From NCBI GenBank assembly GCA_020436225.1, contig JAGQYE010000042.1:29862-93861 (forward strand): a DNA stretch of 64,000 nucleotides, given 5' to 3'. A program made the translations under genes and the position numbers. The notes below the pieces were generated by a model, which did not search any database, had not been told where the DNA came from, and saw only the letters and a program-made list of their open reading frames with translations. Shown one piece after another: positions 48,719 to 58,336 of the stretch (position 1 is the stretch's first letter; each line of letters starts with the position of its first letter). The stretch comes from Bacteroidota bacterium. GTDB taxonomy: Bacteria > Bacteroidota > Bacteroidia > Chitinophagales > JADIYW01.

Positions 48719-50278
48719 TCAGAGCGTTGGAAACTCACGGTAATAGTTGCCTTTGATAAATTTCTTTACGTAGAATTCTTGTTCGTTTGCCGATTGAATA
48801 GCAGCTTTTCCGGCTTGTACAAGTTCGTGATAATACTTTGAATCTTTACGGATAGCAATGCCAATATATATTTGATAGTCGATGCATTCCACATAACCGA
48901 TTTTTTCATATTTGTCGCTATGCAGCAAGTATTTGTAATAATACAAAGGATGATGTTTATTTAATTTATCTGTCCAAGCATTTATTTCCTGATAAGGAAC
49001 ACCGATTAAATAAAAAAATGCATCGGGTTGAATTTTTTCTATAAACTCTTTTGTGAGAATATGTTTAGATAAATAGTTGTCGGCTAATCCTTCCGGGTCG
49101 TAGTACGTTACATTTGAATAATAAGGAATGATGCCGGCTTCGTTGCAAAATATTTTGATGTTCGGTTGGTTTAGTTTTCTCAACTGCTTGGCAATGTTGA
49201 GATGAGTTTTGTTGTAATAATAACCGGAAAACATATTGTCGTGAATAGTTGAGAAATTTCTGCTGTGTGTGCTGTACGCACCTTTGGCAAAAACAAAACA
49301 TACCAAAAAATATGCACAATATTTTATCTTTATTTTATCAGTTTCTGCTACATTAGAAATGGAAATGATTCCAAATAATAAAACAGGAAAGAATAGTTGG
49401 TATGAAAATCGATCGGCAAAATTCATACTCAATAATGAAGTTCCATAAACAAAATAAAACAAGCATAAAACCAACGTTGATAGGTAAACAAAAAAAGCAT
49501 TTTTGCGAAATATAACAGTAAATACCAGTAAGCAAACGATATAATGAAGGGCACTAAAACTATTGATTATAATACTGATGATGCCTGCGCTACTTTTTAC
49601 AGATTTTTGATAAAACGGCAATGGAAATAATTCTCCAAAATAATTATATCGCCAAATGAAATAGGCAATTCCAAGCAAAATAACGAGCGTAAGTATTACA
49701 TAATTTACTTTTATTTTTCGTTTAAATACAAGATATAAGAATGCAAAAATGGAAATAAAAATTCCTTCCGGTCGTGTTAGAGGCAATAGCAATGCAATAA
49801 TCCAAGCTTGGTTTTGTTGTTGTTGAATTTGCTCGCTTTGTAATAATATAATCAATCTAAAAAATAAACAACACCAAAGCATGGTTTCTAAGCCTGAAAA
49901 TGTATGCACATACGTTTGCCAATTGGCAACAAAAATAAAAATGGCAACTAATGCAAGTCTCTTATTTTTTGTTGAATGATAGAGTTGAAATATCAAAAGT
50001 AAAAACAACAGAAACCCTAAGATTTTATAAAATGTATAAGCATAAATATGCAAGTAAGCCGGAATAATAGAAATGGCTGTATATAAAAATGTAGTGTATG
50101 CTTCAACAAGTCGCGTTTTTGACGGGAAGAAATTCCAAACATCAAAATGGACGAAATTATATCCATAACGGAACATTATGAAAGCATCATCCATCGTAAC
50201 TTGAAAAAACAAGGCACAACCCAATCCAATACAACTTAATATGAGTGCGTAAGGATAATATTTCCGTATGTAGTCCAA
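48719..50278 (-). CDS. GT-C membrane glycosyltransferase-like protein (AftB-like)
   Basis: A 519-residue protein with about 10-12 membrane helices and a C-terminal soluble domain (about 380-519). The first periplasmic loop carries MDDAFIMFRYGYNF near residues 28-41 with the acidic DD pair and the later LVEAYTTFLY, as in arabinofuranosyl- and mannosyl-transferases of the GT-C fold that use polyprenyl-linked donors. The start is TTG 50278: an in-frame stop lies a few codons upstream and the next Met is after the first helix. The C-terminal domain includes FCNEAGIIPYYSN and YYDPEGLAD. It likely adds a sugar to an envelope glycan or protein; substrate unknown. Confidence 0.75.
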   Translation of the reverse strand: MDYIRKYYPYALILSCIGLGCALFFQVTMDDAFIMFRYGYNFVHFDVWNFFPSKTRLVEAYTTFLYTAISIIPAYLHIYAYTFYKILGFLLFLLLIFQLYHSTKNKRLALVAIFIFVANWQTYVHTFSGLETMLWCCLFFRLIILLQSEQIQQQQNQAWIIALLLPLTRPEGIFISIFAFLYLVFKRKIKVNYVILTLVILLGIAYFIWRYNYFGELFPLPFYQKSVKSSAGIISIIINSFSALHYIVCLLVFTVIFRKNAFFVYLSTLVLCLFYFVYGTSLLSMNFADRFSYQLFFPVLLFGIISISNVAETDKIKIKYCAYFLVCFVFAKGAYSTHSRNFSTIHDNMFSGYYYNKTHLNIAKQLRKLNQPNIKIFCNEAGIIPYYSNVTYYDPEGLADNYLSKHILTKEFIEKIQPDAFFYLIGVPYQEINAWTDKLNKHHPLYYYKYLLHSDKYEKIGYVECIDYQIYIGIAIRKDSKYYHELVQAGKAAIQSANEQEFYVKKFIKGNYYREFPTL

Positions 50279-50326
50279 GCTATTTGTTTACTCAAAAATT
50301 TAAAATACAATTATCTTTAAAGATAT

Positions 50327-50334
50327 TACTTTTG
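50327..50334 (+). promoter_or_regulatory. Promoter -7 element before speA
   Basis: TACTTTTG matches TAnnTTTG, 51 bases before the speA start codon. No good -33 partner. Confidence 0.5.
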
Positions 50335-50385
50335 TAAGGATAATAAATGCAATATTCATACAAATCAAGAACTTAGAAAAAGATA

Positions 50386-51774
50386 ATGAGAGACCGTTAC
50401 ATCGACTTAATTGAGCAAACCTATTATTTTCCACAAGATGGTTTTGACTTAGAAGATAATTGGTTGCGTTTTCATAAAATAGATTTGAAACACGTGATTG
50501 AAGAACACGGTGCTCCATTAAAAATTACTTATCTTCCAAAAATTGGAGATAATATCAATCGTGCGCGCAGATGGTTTCAAGAAGCATTTGAAAGTGTCGG
50601 CTATAACGGACATTATTACTATTGCTATTGCACTAAGAGCAATCATTTTTCGCATGTTTTAGATGAAGTTTTAAAAAATAATGCGCATTTAGAAACTTCC
50701 AGTGCGTATGATATCGACTTAATTCGTTCGCTTTATAAGAATAAAAAGATTGATAAAAAAATCAGAGTTATCTGTAATGGTTTCAAACCGAAAAGTTATA
50801 CAGATAATATCTTGAATTTAATAAAAGACGGCTATACCAATGTGGTGCCTGTATTGGATAATATGGATGAGTTTGAGGCGTACCAAAATTTTGACGGTGA
50901 TTTGAATATTGGTATGCGCATCGCCGCTGAAGAAGAACCCAAATATCAATTTTATACTTCACGCTTAGGCATTCGTCAACGCGATGTAATTCCTTTTTAT
51001 ATTGAAAAGATAAAACCGAAACAAGATGTCAAGTTGCGAATGTTGCATTTCTTTATCGATTCCGGCATCAAAGATTCAGCCTATTATTGGAGCGAATTGA
51101 ATAAATGTTTGAATATGTATGTGGAGTTGAAGAAAGTTTGTCCTGAATTGAATAGTATAAATATTGGTGGAGGAATGCCTATTCGTTATTCTTTAGGTTC
51201 AAAATACGATTACGCATATTTAATAGAAGAAATTGTAACGAAAATCAAAAATTTCTGCGACGAAGCAGAAATCGATCATCCAAATATTTATACAGAATTT
51301 GGAAATTTTACAGTAGGCGAGAGTGGTTGTACTATTTTTGAAGTCATCGGGCAAAAGAAACAAAATGACAGTGAGTTGTGGTATATGATAAATGGCTCAT
51401 TAATGACTACCGTGCCGGATATTTGGGGAATGAACCAACGTTTTATTTTATTGCCGATAAATAATTGGAGTCAAACTTATCAAAGAACCATTATTGGTGG
51501 ATTGAGTTGTGATGTAAGTGATTATTATAATTCAGAAGTGGACATCAATCAAGTCTATATGCCGAGAATTATCGGCGACCAAAAACTCTATATCGGATTT
51601 TTCCATACAGGCGCTTATCAAGATTCATTAAGCGGTTATGGAGGCACCAAACATTGCTTAATTCCATCTCCTAAAAAAATCATCATCGATAAAGATGAAA
51701 CCGGTAAATTGACTTACGAAGTCTTTGCACCCGAGCAAAGTGCCGAATCTATGTTAAAAGTGTTAGGTTATTAA
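50386..51774 (+). CDS. speA: Biosynthetic arginine decarboxylase (short Bacteroidota form)
   Basis: A 462-residue fold-III PLP enzyme converting arginine to agmatine, the first step of polyamine synthesis. The PLP-lysine is K84 in YYCYCTKSNHF. Other signatures are the HFFIDSGIKDS loop, the glycine-rich phosphate-binding INIGGGMP near residues 262-269 and the late GAYQDSLSGYGGTKHCL. It is much shorter than the E. coli enzyme (about 658) because the inserted and C-terminal helical domains are missing, as is normal for Bacteroidota homologues. Monocistronic; no agmatinase or deiminase gene is next to it. Confidence 0.9.
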   Translation: MRDRYIDLIEQTYYFPQDGFDLEDNWLRFHKIDLKHVIEEHGAPLKITYLPKIGDNINRARRWFQEAFESVGYNGHYYYCYCTKSNHFSHVLDEVLKNNAHLETSSAYDIDLIRSLYKNKKIDKKIRVICNGFKPKSYTDNILNLIKDGYTNVVPVLDNMDEFEAYQNFDGDLNIGMRIAAEEEPKYQFYTSRLGIRQRDVIPFYIEKIKPKQDVKLRMLHFFIDSGIKDSAYYWSELNKCLNMYVELKKVCPELNSINIGGGMPIRYSLGSKYDYAYLIEEIVTKIKNFCDEAEIDHPNIYTEFGNFTVGESGCTIFEVIGQKKQNDSELWYMINGSLMTTVPDIWGMNQRFILLPINNWSQTYQRTIIGGLSCDVSDYYNSEVDINQVYMPRIIGDQKLYIGFFHTGAYQDSLSGYGGTKHCLIPSPKKIIIDKDETGKLTYEVFAPEQSAESMLKVLGY

Positions 51775-51984
51775 CCTACTTATATTAACCTTAATTTGAT
51801 ACCATAATTATAGGAATAGCACATGGATGCTATAAATAAGCTGTTTTTTTATTTATTTATATTATGATAAAAAAAATGTGAACTATTTTCTTTAATTTTT
51901 TATTAAGACTGATATTTGTGTAAAAAACTTTAAATTATTTTCCATTATTTTGATAAAAATTCTTAACACTTAAATTTATTTATT

Positions 51985-53343
51985 ATGGCAATGCGAAAAA
52001 AGTACCTATTACCTGCGATTCTTTTCTTTGGATTAGTAATTGCAGGTGCGTTTAATCCCGGGCAAATTTTAACGGGAAGTAGTGTTGGTGAAATCAGTTC
52101 CGGCGATACCGCTTGGATGATAGTAGCTGCAGCACTAGTTTTAATCATGACTCCGGCATTAGGATTCTTCTATGGTGGAATGGCAAATCGAAAAAACATT
52201 ATTTCCACAGTTTTCCAGAGTGTTATCTGCTTAGGATTTATGAGTGTTATTTGGGTGGTTTTTGGCTTTAGCTTATGTTTTGGAAATGACATTGGTGGTA
52301 TCATTGGCAATCCAATGACATTTTTTATGTTTAAAGGAGTTTCCTTATCACCTGCAGCGGCAGGCACACCTTTAAATGTTTTAGCTCCTACAATTCCATT
52401 AATAATGTTTGCTATGTTTCAGTTGAAATTTGCCATTATTACTCCTGCATTAATCACTGGCTCTTTTGCACAACGCGTGAAATTTTCAGGCTATTTATTG
52501 TTTATATTCTTGTTTTTCGTTTGTATTTATGCACCAATTTGCCACATGACTTGGCATCCTGATGGCATTTTGTTTAAATATGGTGTTTTAGACTTTGCCG
52601 GTGGTACTGTTGTACACATGAGTGCAGGTTTTGCAGCATTAGCGGGTGCGTTATTTATGGGACCAAGGACAGAAAGTGAGCGTACACATGAGTTTGCAAA
52701 CATACCTTATGTAATTATTGGAACAGGTTTACTTTGGTTCGGTTGGTTTGGCTTTAATGCAGGTTCAGCACTTGGCGTAAATGCTAAAGCTGTAAATGCA
52801 TTTGCTACAACAAATACTGCTGCAGCTTCTGCAATGGTGGCTTGGGTATTGGTAGATGCAATGAGAGGACATAAAGTTTCATCTATTGGTGCTTGCATAG
52901 GAGCGGTAGTAGGTTTAGTGGCTATCACACCGGCTTGTGGTTTTGTAAATGTTGGAGAAAGTATTGCAGTTGGTGCAATTGCTGCTGTCGTAAGTAACTT
53001 TGCTGTTCATTTCAAAAATAAATCTACTTTAGATGATACATTAGATGTGTTTCCATGTCATGGTGTTGGAGGAATGGTAGGTATGATTTTAACCGGAGTT
53101 TTTGCTGCTGATTATGGTACAGGAATCACTGATTGGGGCTTAGCTTATGGTCAATATAAAACGTTCGTACATCATATTATTGCTTTGGTAGGCATTGCAG
53201 CCTTTGCATTTGTTGGCTCTTATGCGCTTTATTATATCACAAATTTAATTGAGCCGATAAGAGTATCAAAAGAAGAAGAAGAAATGGGCTTAGATATCAC
53301 ACAACACGGAGAATCTTATGCTAGTTTAAGAATCGATTTATAA
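51985..53343 (+). CDS. amtB: Ammonium transporter, Amt family
   Basis: A 452-residue channel-like transporter with an N-terminal signal-like helix (about 6-24) and 11 further membrane helices. The twin pore histidines are visible in GGTVVHMSAG and DVFPCHGVGGMVGM. Other family marks are TPALGFFYGGM near residue 52 and GWFGFNAGSALG. The length is typical (about 400-450). There is no glnK/PII gene next to it, in contrast to many genomes; the downstream gene ribE is on the other strand. About 210 bases of AT-rich sequence lie upstream with no clear promoter. Confidence 0.96.
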   Translation: MAMRKKYLLPAILFFGLVIAGAFNPGQILTGSSVGEISSGDTAWMIVAAALVLIMTPALGFFYGGMANRKNIISTVFQSVICLGFMSVIWVVFGFSLCFGNDIGGIIGNPMTFFMFKGVSLSPAAAGTPLNVLAPTIPLIMFAMFQLKFAIITPALITGSFAQRVKFSGYLLFIFLFFVCIYAPICHMTWHPDGILFKYGVLDFAGGTVVHMSAGFAALAGALFMGPRTESERTHEFANIPYVIIGTGLLWFGWFGFNAGSALGVNAKAVNAFATTNTAAASAMVAWVLVDAMRGHKVSSIGACIGAVVGLVAITPACGFVNVGESIAVGAIAAVVSNFAVHFKNKSTLDDTLDVFPCHGVGGMVGMILTGVFAADYGTGITDWGLAYGQYKTFVHHIIALVGIAAFAFVGSYALYYITNLIEPIRVSKEEEEMGLDITQHGESYASLRIDL

Positions 53344-53370
53344 GATTTAAGTCGGAAAAATACTTTTGAA

Positions 53371-53399
53371 AAGCTCACTCGAAAGAGTGAGCTTTTTTT
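53371..53399 (+). terminator. Bidirectional terminator between amtB and ribE
   Basis: Perfect 10-bp stem AAGCTCACTC / GAGTGAGCTT with a GAAA tetraloop (53371-53394) followed by T. It touches the stop region of ribE on the opposite strand. Confidence 0.92.
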
Positions 53400-53994
53400 A
53401 TTTCTTTTGATATTGCTTTATCAAGCGCTCCACATATTTCCCAATGATATCAAATTCAATATTGACTTGAGTGCCTATTTTATAAGTCGAAAATAAAGTA
53501 TGCTCAAATGTATAAGGAATGATAGATACTGAGAAGTTTCTTTTGTTGGCTTTAACTACTGTTAAACTGGTGCCATCTATGCAAACAGAACCTTTGTTGA
53601 CTAAAGCAAACTTTGGTGTTTTGTCAAAAACAAAATGAATATCCCAACTGCCTTTTTTTGCTTGGATTTTTTTAATTGTTGCTGTTTGATCAACATGACC
53701 TTGCACCATGTGTCCGTCTAATCGTGCGTTAGATTGCATGGCTCTTTCTAAATTTATTTTATCACCTTTTTTTAAAGAAGCTAACGTAGTTATGTCTAAA
53801 GTTTCCTGAATTGCAGTAACAGTATGTGAGGTATTATTTTTTTTGATGACAGTTAAACAAACTCCATTATGCGATATACTTTGGTCTATTTTTAACGACT
53901 TTGAAAGTTTACTTTTTACAGTAATATCTAGATTATTCCCATTTTTTTTGAGGTCAATAACTTCGCCAACTTCTTCAATAATTCCTGTAAACAT
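53398..53994 (-). CDS. ribE: Riboflavin synthase, alpha subunit
   Basis: A 198-residue enzyme that makes riboflavin from two 6,7-dimethyl-8-ribityllumazines. It has the two internal lumazine-binding repeats, each starting MFTGIIEEVGEV- or GHVDQTATI-like: MFTGIIEEVGEVIDL (residues 1-15), ISHNGVCLTV near 42-51, LDGHMVQGHVDQTA near 92-105 and CIDGTSLTVV near 138-147. Length fits the family (about 200). The stop nearly touches the start of the terminator of amtB. It is followed on the minus strand, 2 bases before its start, by the T9SS type B gene, so they may be co-transcribed. No FMN riboswitch was recognised. Confidence 0.96.
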   Translation of the reverse strand: MFTGIIEEVGEVIDLKKNGNNLDITVKSKLSKSLKIDQSISHNGVCLTVIKKNNTSHTVTAIQETLDITTLASLKKGDKINLERAMQSNARLDGHMVQGHVDQTATIKKIQAKKGSWDIHFVFDKTPKFALVNKGSVCIDGTSLTVVKANKRNFSVSIIPYTFEHTLFSTYKIGTQVNIEFDIIGKYVERLIKQYQKK

Positions 53995-53996
53995 GT

Positions 53997-56681
53997 TTAT
54001 TCTCTAAATAAATGAATATAACCGCTTAATGGTTCAGCTAATTTTTGTTCACCTGATGCAGATAAGAAATAAACATCGCAGACATAATAATAGACGCCGG
54101 TATATAAAGCCTTTCCGGTTTTATAATCTGTTCCATTCCAATTGATGTTTGGATTAGTGGTTTCAAAAACTAAGTTGCCCCAACGATTATAAATTTTCAT
54201 ATCAATACGTTCCACCAATCGATATGGAATAATCGGTGTATATAAATCATTTTGTCCGTCACCATTTGGAGTAAAGGCATTTGGTAATTCATATAACGGA
54301 CAATTATCAACACAAACTTTATTCGATAATAAACTTGCATTGCCGTTACTGCGAACAGCTTGTATAGCATAGCATGCGGTTAAATTTCTGTCTGCTAAAA
54401 TGTGTGTATAAACATTAAATGGAACATTAACCAAACTATCAATTTGTTTCAACGTATCGCTTGAATTTTTAGCATAAAAAATTCTTATTTTTTCTATGTC
54501 ATTAGTTACACAATTGCTGGTGTTGTCAAATGTCCAACTTAAAAAGTTTTTATATTCCGAAGTATCTAATCGACTATCTGTACAGAAATTATTGACACTT
54601 AATGTTGGTGTACAAGCAACAACTGTATCTTTTGGACGCGCACATACTTCTTGCGAATAATTAATTAAAGGTGTTTTTAATCCGGCAATAGAATAACTTC
54701 CGGTCGAGCGTATCTTATAACAATACAAACTATCGTTCATTAAATTTTCATCTAAATAATTCAACGTCGTTACAGTAGTAAGCGAATCAAATGTTGAACT
54801 GCCAGGCAATTTTCTAAAAATAGTATAAGCACTATTACTCCAAGGAACACTTACGCTCCACGAAAGTTGTAAAGCTTCAAACTGTGCAGCTACATTTAAA
54901 AAGATAGAAGATGCTGAAGCTGTCGAGCCAAGTGTATCTGTTCCTCTTACCAAAAAAACAAGCTTATAAGTATAAGCATTTTCTATTGTATTTAAGGTAG
55001 AATCTAAAAAGGTAGTATCGGTAATAGCAGAGAATGTAGCCGCATTAACTGTTTTTACAAGTGTAAAATTATTTCCATTAATGCCTATTGCTCTATACAA
55101 CAAAAATTGATACGGTCCATGATTGATTAAGGTGTCTAATTTGTCAGCAAAAGGGCGCGACCATTCGACATAAATTTTTCCGTTTGCAGCATCAGTGGTT
55201 TTCACATCTACATTGTAGATTACAGGAATATCAGCAGGAATAGTAACACAAGCTTCTGTTGAGGCCAATCCTTTAAACCTATTTAATACAATGCTTGCGT
55301 TTGATTTATCTCCAAATTCGGCAACTACTCTATAGCTATACTGGTTGCCGGTTTGTAATGTATTATCTACAAAAGAATAATTGCTTGTTTCGCCTATTTT
55401 TACATAACCTAAATCTTCTAATGCTGTTGAACAAGAATCTAAAGCCGTTCCACAACCTTGTTTTCGCCATATAGAAAATCCTTGGAATTTAGCATTTCCG
55501 GCACAAACGTATAAACTATCCCATTTTAATGTTACAGTTTTGTTCGTGATATTAAGTGTGGAGATAAGATTTGCAGGTGGTGGTGCCAACAATTTTATCG
55601 TCAATGTTTTTTGGTCAGTTAATGGCGGTCCGTTAAAATTGTCCACGGCATTGAATACAACAAAGTAATCATTCTTCAAAAGATGATCGCATGTAGTTTG
55701 CCATCTAAATGTTCCACTAATTGGGTTGGCAGGTGCTCCAACTGTAAATGTAGCCGGACTATTACTTACTATAAAAGGTGCGCCATTGGCACTCAGTGTA
55801 ATTTTATCTTGTATGTCGATATCGGTTGCATTGGCTGTGAAAACTATAGAGTCACCGATAACGGCACAAATTTGTGTGGTTACTTGTAAATCCGGTGCGT
55901 GGTTGTTGGTGGCGTCAATGATGATTTGCAAATCGCGGATAACGGAGCCGATAAAAATGCCGTTTCTATATTCTTTAATTAGAATAACGATATTATAAAT
56001 GCCGGCTACTTGTGGTGTATTCCAAACTAATTCTCCGGTATGTTGATTGATAGAAAGTTGATTGTTCGGTCCCGGCATAATTAAATTCGGTGGAGAATAA
56101 CCATTAACAGGCGTTCCTAAAGCTTGTAATGGTGTTGAAATACTGTATGATAAACTATCGCCATCCGGATCATAAGCATTCGGATTATGCGTGAACACTT
56201 GACCAACATTACCATATTCAATCGGAGGATTTAATAATTGCGGCGAATTGTTATAACCTATAATATTTGGATCTAAAATTTTAACCGTATCTTCTATATA
56301 AAAAGGCGTGTTTACGGCATTGTTGATGTTGATGATATTGTCAATTCTATTTGGGTCTTGCACACCAACAACATAAGTAAACGGACCGGAATAGGTATGA
56401 ATGCCAACATATTTATTTTGTTTGATATCAGCACTTAATAATACTTCTGAAACTCTATCTAAAGAATCGAACGTGCCGTCACCCCAAGAAATTCCCAATC
56501 TTGTGCGGTCAGCATCAGCACTTACGCCACTTATTTTGGTATATGTTGTGATAGTAAATTCATACGTGAAACCGGAAACGTGCGTATAAGTAATTTCGCC
56601 GGCTCGATTGTGTGTGGCAAAACTTTCTAACGTAAGAAATAAGAACAACGTGCTTAAAAGTATTTTACAAATCGACTTCAT
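53997..56681 (-). CDS. T9SS type B surface protein with fibronectin-like repeats
   Basis: An 894-residue exported protein: signal peptide 1-22 (ending ESFATHNRAGE), a Bacteroidota-typical N-terminal module with THNRAGEITY and GISWGDGT, several Ig/cadherin-like domains (about 150-370; YDPDGDSLSYSIS, GELVWNTPQVAGIYNI), then fibronectin type III-like units (about 370-790; YKIRSTGSY and similar), and the C-terminal type B sorting domain (LPNAFTPNGDGQNDLYTP ... IYNRWGNLVFE ... YYYVCDVYF ... GYIHLFRE). Cargo of T9SS, probably a surface or gliding-related protein. It lies 2 bases upstream of ribE in transcription order, so co-transcription is possible though functionally unrelated. Confidence 0.94.
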   Translation of the reverse strand: MKSICKILLSTLFLFLTLESFATHNRAGEITYTHVSGFTYEFTITTYTKISGVSADADRTRLGISWGDGTFDSLDRVSEVLLSADIKQNKYVGIHTYSGPFTYVVGVQDPNRIDNIININNAVNTPFYIEDTVKILDPNIIGYNNSPQLLNPPIEYGNVGQVFTHNPNAYDPDGDSLSYSISTPLQALGTPVNGYSPPNLIMPGPNNQLSINQHTGELVWNTPQVAGIYNIVILIKEYRNGIFIGSVIRDLQIIIDATNNHAPDLQVTTQICAVIGDSIVFTANATDIDIQDKITLSANGAPFIVSNSPATFTVGAPANPISGTFRWQTTCDHLLKNDYFVVFNAVDNFNGPPLTDQKTLTIKLLAPPPANLISTLNITNKTVTLKWDSLYVCAGNAKFQGFSIWRKQGCGTALDSCSTALEDLGYVKIGETSNYSFVDNTLQTGNQYSYRVVAEFGDKSNASIVLNRFKGLASTEACVTIPADIPVIYNVDVKTTDAANGKIYVEWSRPFADKLDTLINHGPYQFLLYRAIGINGNNFTLVKTVNAATFSAITDTTFLDSTLNTIENAYTYKLVFLVRGTDTLGSTASASSIFLNVAAQFEALQLSWSVSVPWSNSAYTIFRKLPGSSTFDSLTTVTTLNYLDENLMNDSLYCYKIRSTGSYSIAGLKTPLINYSQEVCARPKDTVVACTPTLSVNNFCTDSRLDTSEYKNFLSWTFDNTSNCVTNDIEKIRIFYAKNSSDTLKQIDSLVNVPFNVYTHILADRNLTACYAIQAVRSNGNASLLSNKVCVDNCPLYELPNAFTPNGDGQNDLYTPIIPYRLVERIDMKIYNRWGNLVFETTNPNINWNGTDYKTGKALYTGVYYYVCDVYFLSASGEQKLAEPLSGYIHLFRE

Positions 56682-56846
56682 GTACTAATTAAAATGAAAA
56701 AATCAGATAGGGTAAATATAATCAGGATTTCTAAAATAATCGAAATTATATTGAAAAAGTAAATGGTTTACATTGAGGTTTATTCTTAAAAATACAAATA
56801 TGCTGTTTGATTTTAAATTTATGATTAATTTAGTGAAAAAATTGAT

Positions 56847-57287
56847 ATGACTGAAACTACTCAACCGACAGGCAATGAAAAAACAGTTCAACAAACACAT
56901 CCAATAAAACGTTTCTTTAAACGTGTTCTTTATTTTTTTATTTTCTTATTTATAATCATTCCGGTTGGTACATATTTCTATCTCAATTCAGCAGCTGAAG
57001 AAGGTTACAGCTCAGGCATGTTGATTAATTTTTCGAAGAAAGGTTTGCTTTTTAAAACGTATGAAGGTGTTTTGAATTCCGGCAGTATAAACTCAAATGC
57101 AGGAAATAGTATGGCTAACAATACTTGGACTTTTTCGGTAAAAGATGATGGAATTGCTCAAGAATTGAATGATATTATGAAAAGTTCAAACAAAAATGTG
57201 AGTTTACATTATGTAGAAAAAAGAGGTAATTTCTTTTGGCAAGGCGAAACGAATCGCTTTGTAGATGAAGTCAAGGTCATGAAATGA
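56847..57287 (+). CDS. Single-pass membrane protein of unknown function
   Basis: A 146-residue protein with a basic N-terminus (about 1-30), one membrane helix (about residues 31-50, VLYFFIFLFIIIPVGTYFYL) and a small extracytoplasmic domain containing GYSSGMLINFSKKGLLFKTYEGVL and WTFSVKDDGIAQEL. The pattern recurs in many Bacteroidota proteins of similar size, sometimes mislabelled as dehydrogenase-like, and has no visible enzyme motif. It converges with meaB, with only 4 bases between the two stops. Confidence 0.75.
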   Translation: MTETTQPTGNEKTVQQTHPIKRFFKRVLYFFIFLFIIIPVGTYFYLNSAAEEGYSSGMLINFSKKGLLFKTYEGVLNSGSINSNAGNSMANNTWTFSVKDDGIAQELNDIMKSSNKNVSLHYVEKRGNFFWQGETNRFVDEVKVMK

Positions 57288-57291
57288 GATT

Positions 57292-58278
57292 CTATTTTTC
57301 TAAGAATTTTTCTACTAATAATTTAGCAGCTTGCACCGCACTAATTTCTTTTTGGATGATTTTTTCTTCCAACTTTTTTTTGAGATGAACAACATTTTTA
57401 TTGTCAGCAAAAGTTTGTTTTAATTCTTCAAGAATATTTTCTTCTAACCAAAATAAATCTTGCTGATTTCTGTTGAATGACAAAAATCCGGAACTTTCAA
57501 TTTTCAAAAAATAAGCATCAACTTGTTTGATTAATTCATCAAATCCTATTTTATTAATAGAAGAAATATTGATTACTTGTGGTATCCAATCTTTTTCAGA
57601 TGCTTCTTGTAAATGCAAAGCACGTTTTACTTGCACCGCCGCAACTTTAGCCGTAATTTCATTTTCTTTTTCCGATTTGTTGATTAATAAAATATCAGCC
57701 ATTTCCATAATGCCACGCTTAATGCCTTGCAGTTCATCACCGGAATTTGGCAACAACAACAACAGAAATAAATCCACCATATTTTTTACCATCGTTTCCG
57801 ATTGTCCAACGCCAACGGTTTCGATAAAAATATAATCAAATCCATAAGTTTCGCAAAGAATAATCGCTGCACGCGTATTACGAGCAACGCCACCTAAATT
57901 ATTATTGCTCGCCGTTGGTCGGATATAGCATTGATTGTTACCAACTAAATCTTCCATTCTTGTTTTGTCGCCTAAAATGCTACCTTTACTTTTACTACTT
58001 GATGGATCAATAGCCAACACTGCAAGCGAATTATTATTGTCTAAAAGTAGTTTACCGAATGCATTAATGAATGTACTCTTTCCTGCGCCGGGCGATCCGG
58101 TAATAGCAATGCGCTTCGATGATTTTTTTAAACTCAAACACGCTTGCAATAATTCTTCAGCTACTTTTTGGTCATCTTTATTGGTGCTTTCCACCAAAGT
58201 AATAGCCTTGCTCAAGATAATTCTATCTTTCTGAAGAATGCCATTCAAGAAATATTTGCTATCGTTGTTGGAGTGCAT
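57292..58278 (-). CDS. meaB: MeaB/ArgK-type GTPase, methylmalonyl-CoA mutase chaperone
   Basis: A 328-residue G3E-family GTPase that protects and reloads B12-dependent methylmalonyl-CoA mutase. Walker A is GSPGAGKST near residue 60, switch I region DPSSSKSKGSILGDKTRM near 94-112, Walker B region ETVGVGQSE near 152-160 and the base-specificity motif NKSE near 200. The C-terminal helical dimerisation arm ends near LVEKFLEK. ATG 58278 is preferred to a TTG one codon earlier. The mutase is not in the window, but the adenosyltransferase at 41950 belongs to the same pathway. Confidence 0.95.
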   Translation of the reverse strand: MHSNNDSKYFLNGILQKDRIILSKAITLVESTNKDDQKVAEELLQACLSLKKSSKRIAITGSPGAGKSTFINAFGKLLLDNNNSLAVLAIDPSSSKSKGSILGDKTRMEDLVGNNQCYIRPTASNNNLGGVARNTRAAIILCETYGFDYIFIETVGVGQSETMVKNMVDLFLLLLLPNSGDELQGIKRGIMEMADILLINKSEKENEITAKVAAVQVKRALHLQEASEKDWIPQVINISSINKIGFDELIKQVDAYFLKIESSGFLSFNRNQQDLFWLEENILEELKQTFADNKNVVHLKKKLEEKIIQKEISAVQAAKLLVEKFLEK

Positions 58279-58336
58279 CAATTAAAAATAAAATAAAAAA
58301 TGAGAATATGTTGAATTTATTTTTTCAAAATGAACA

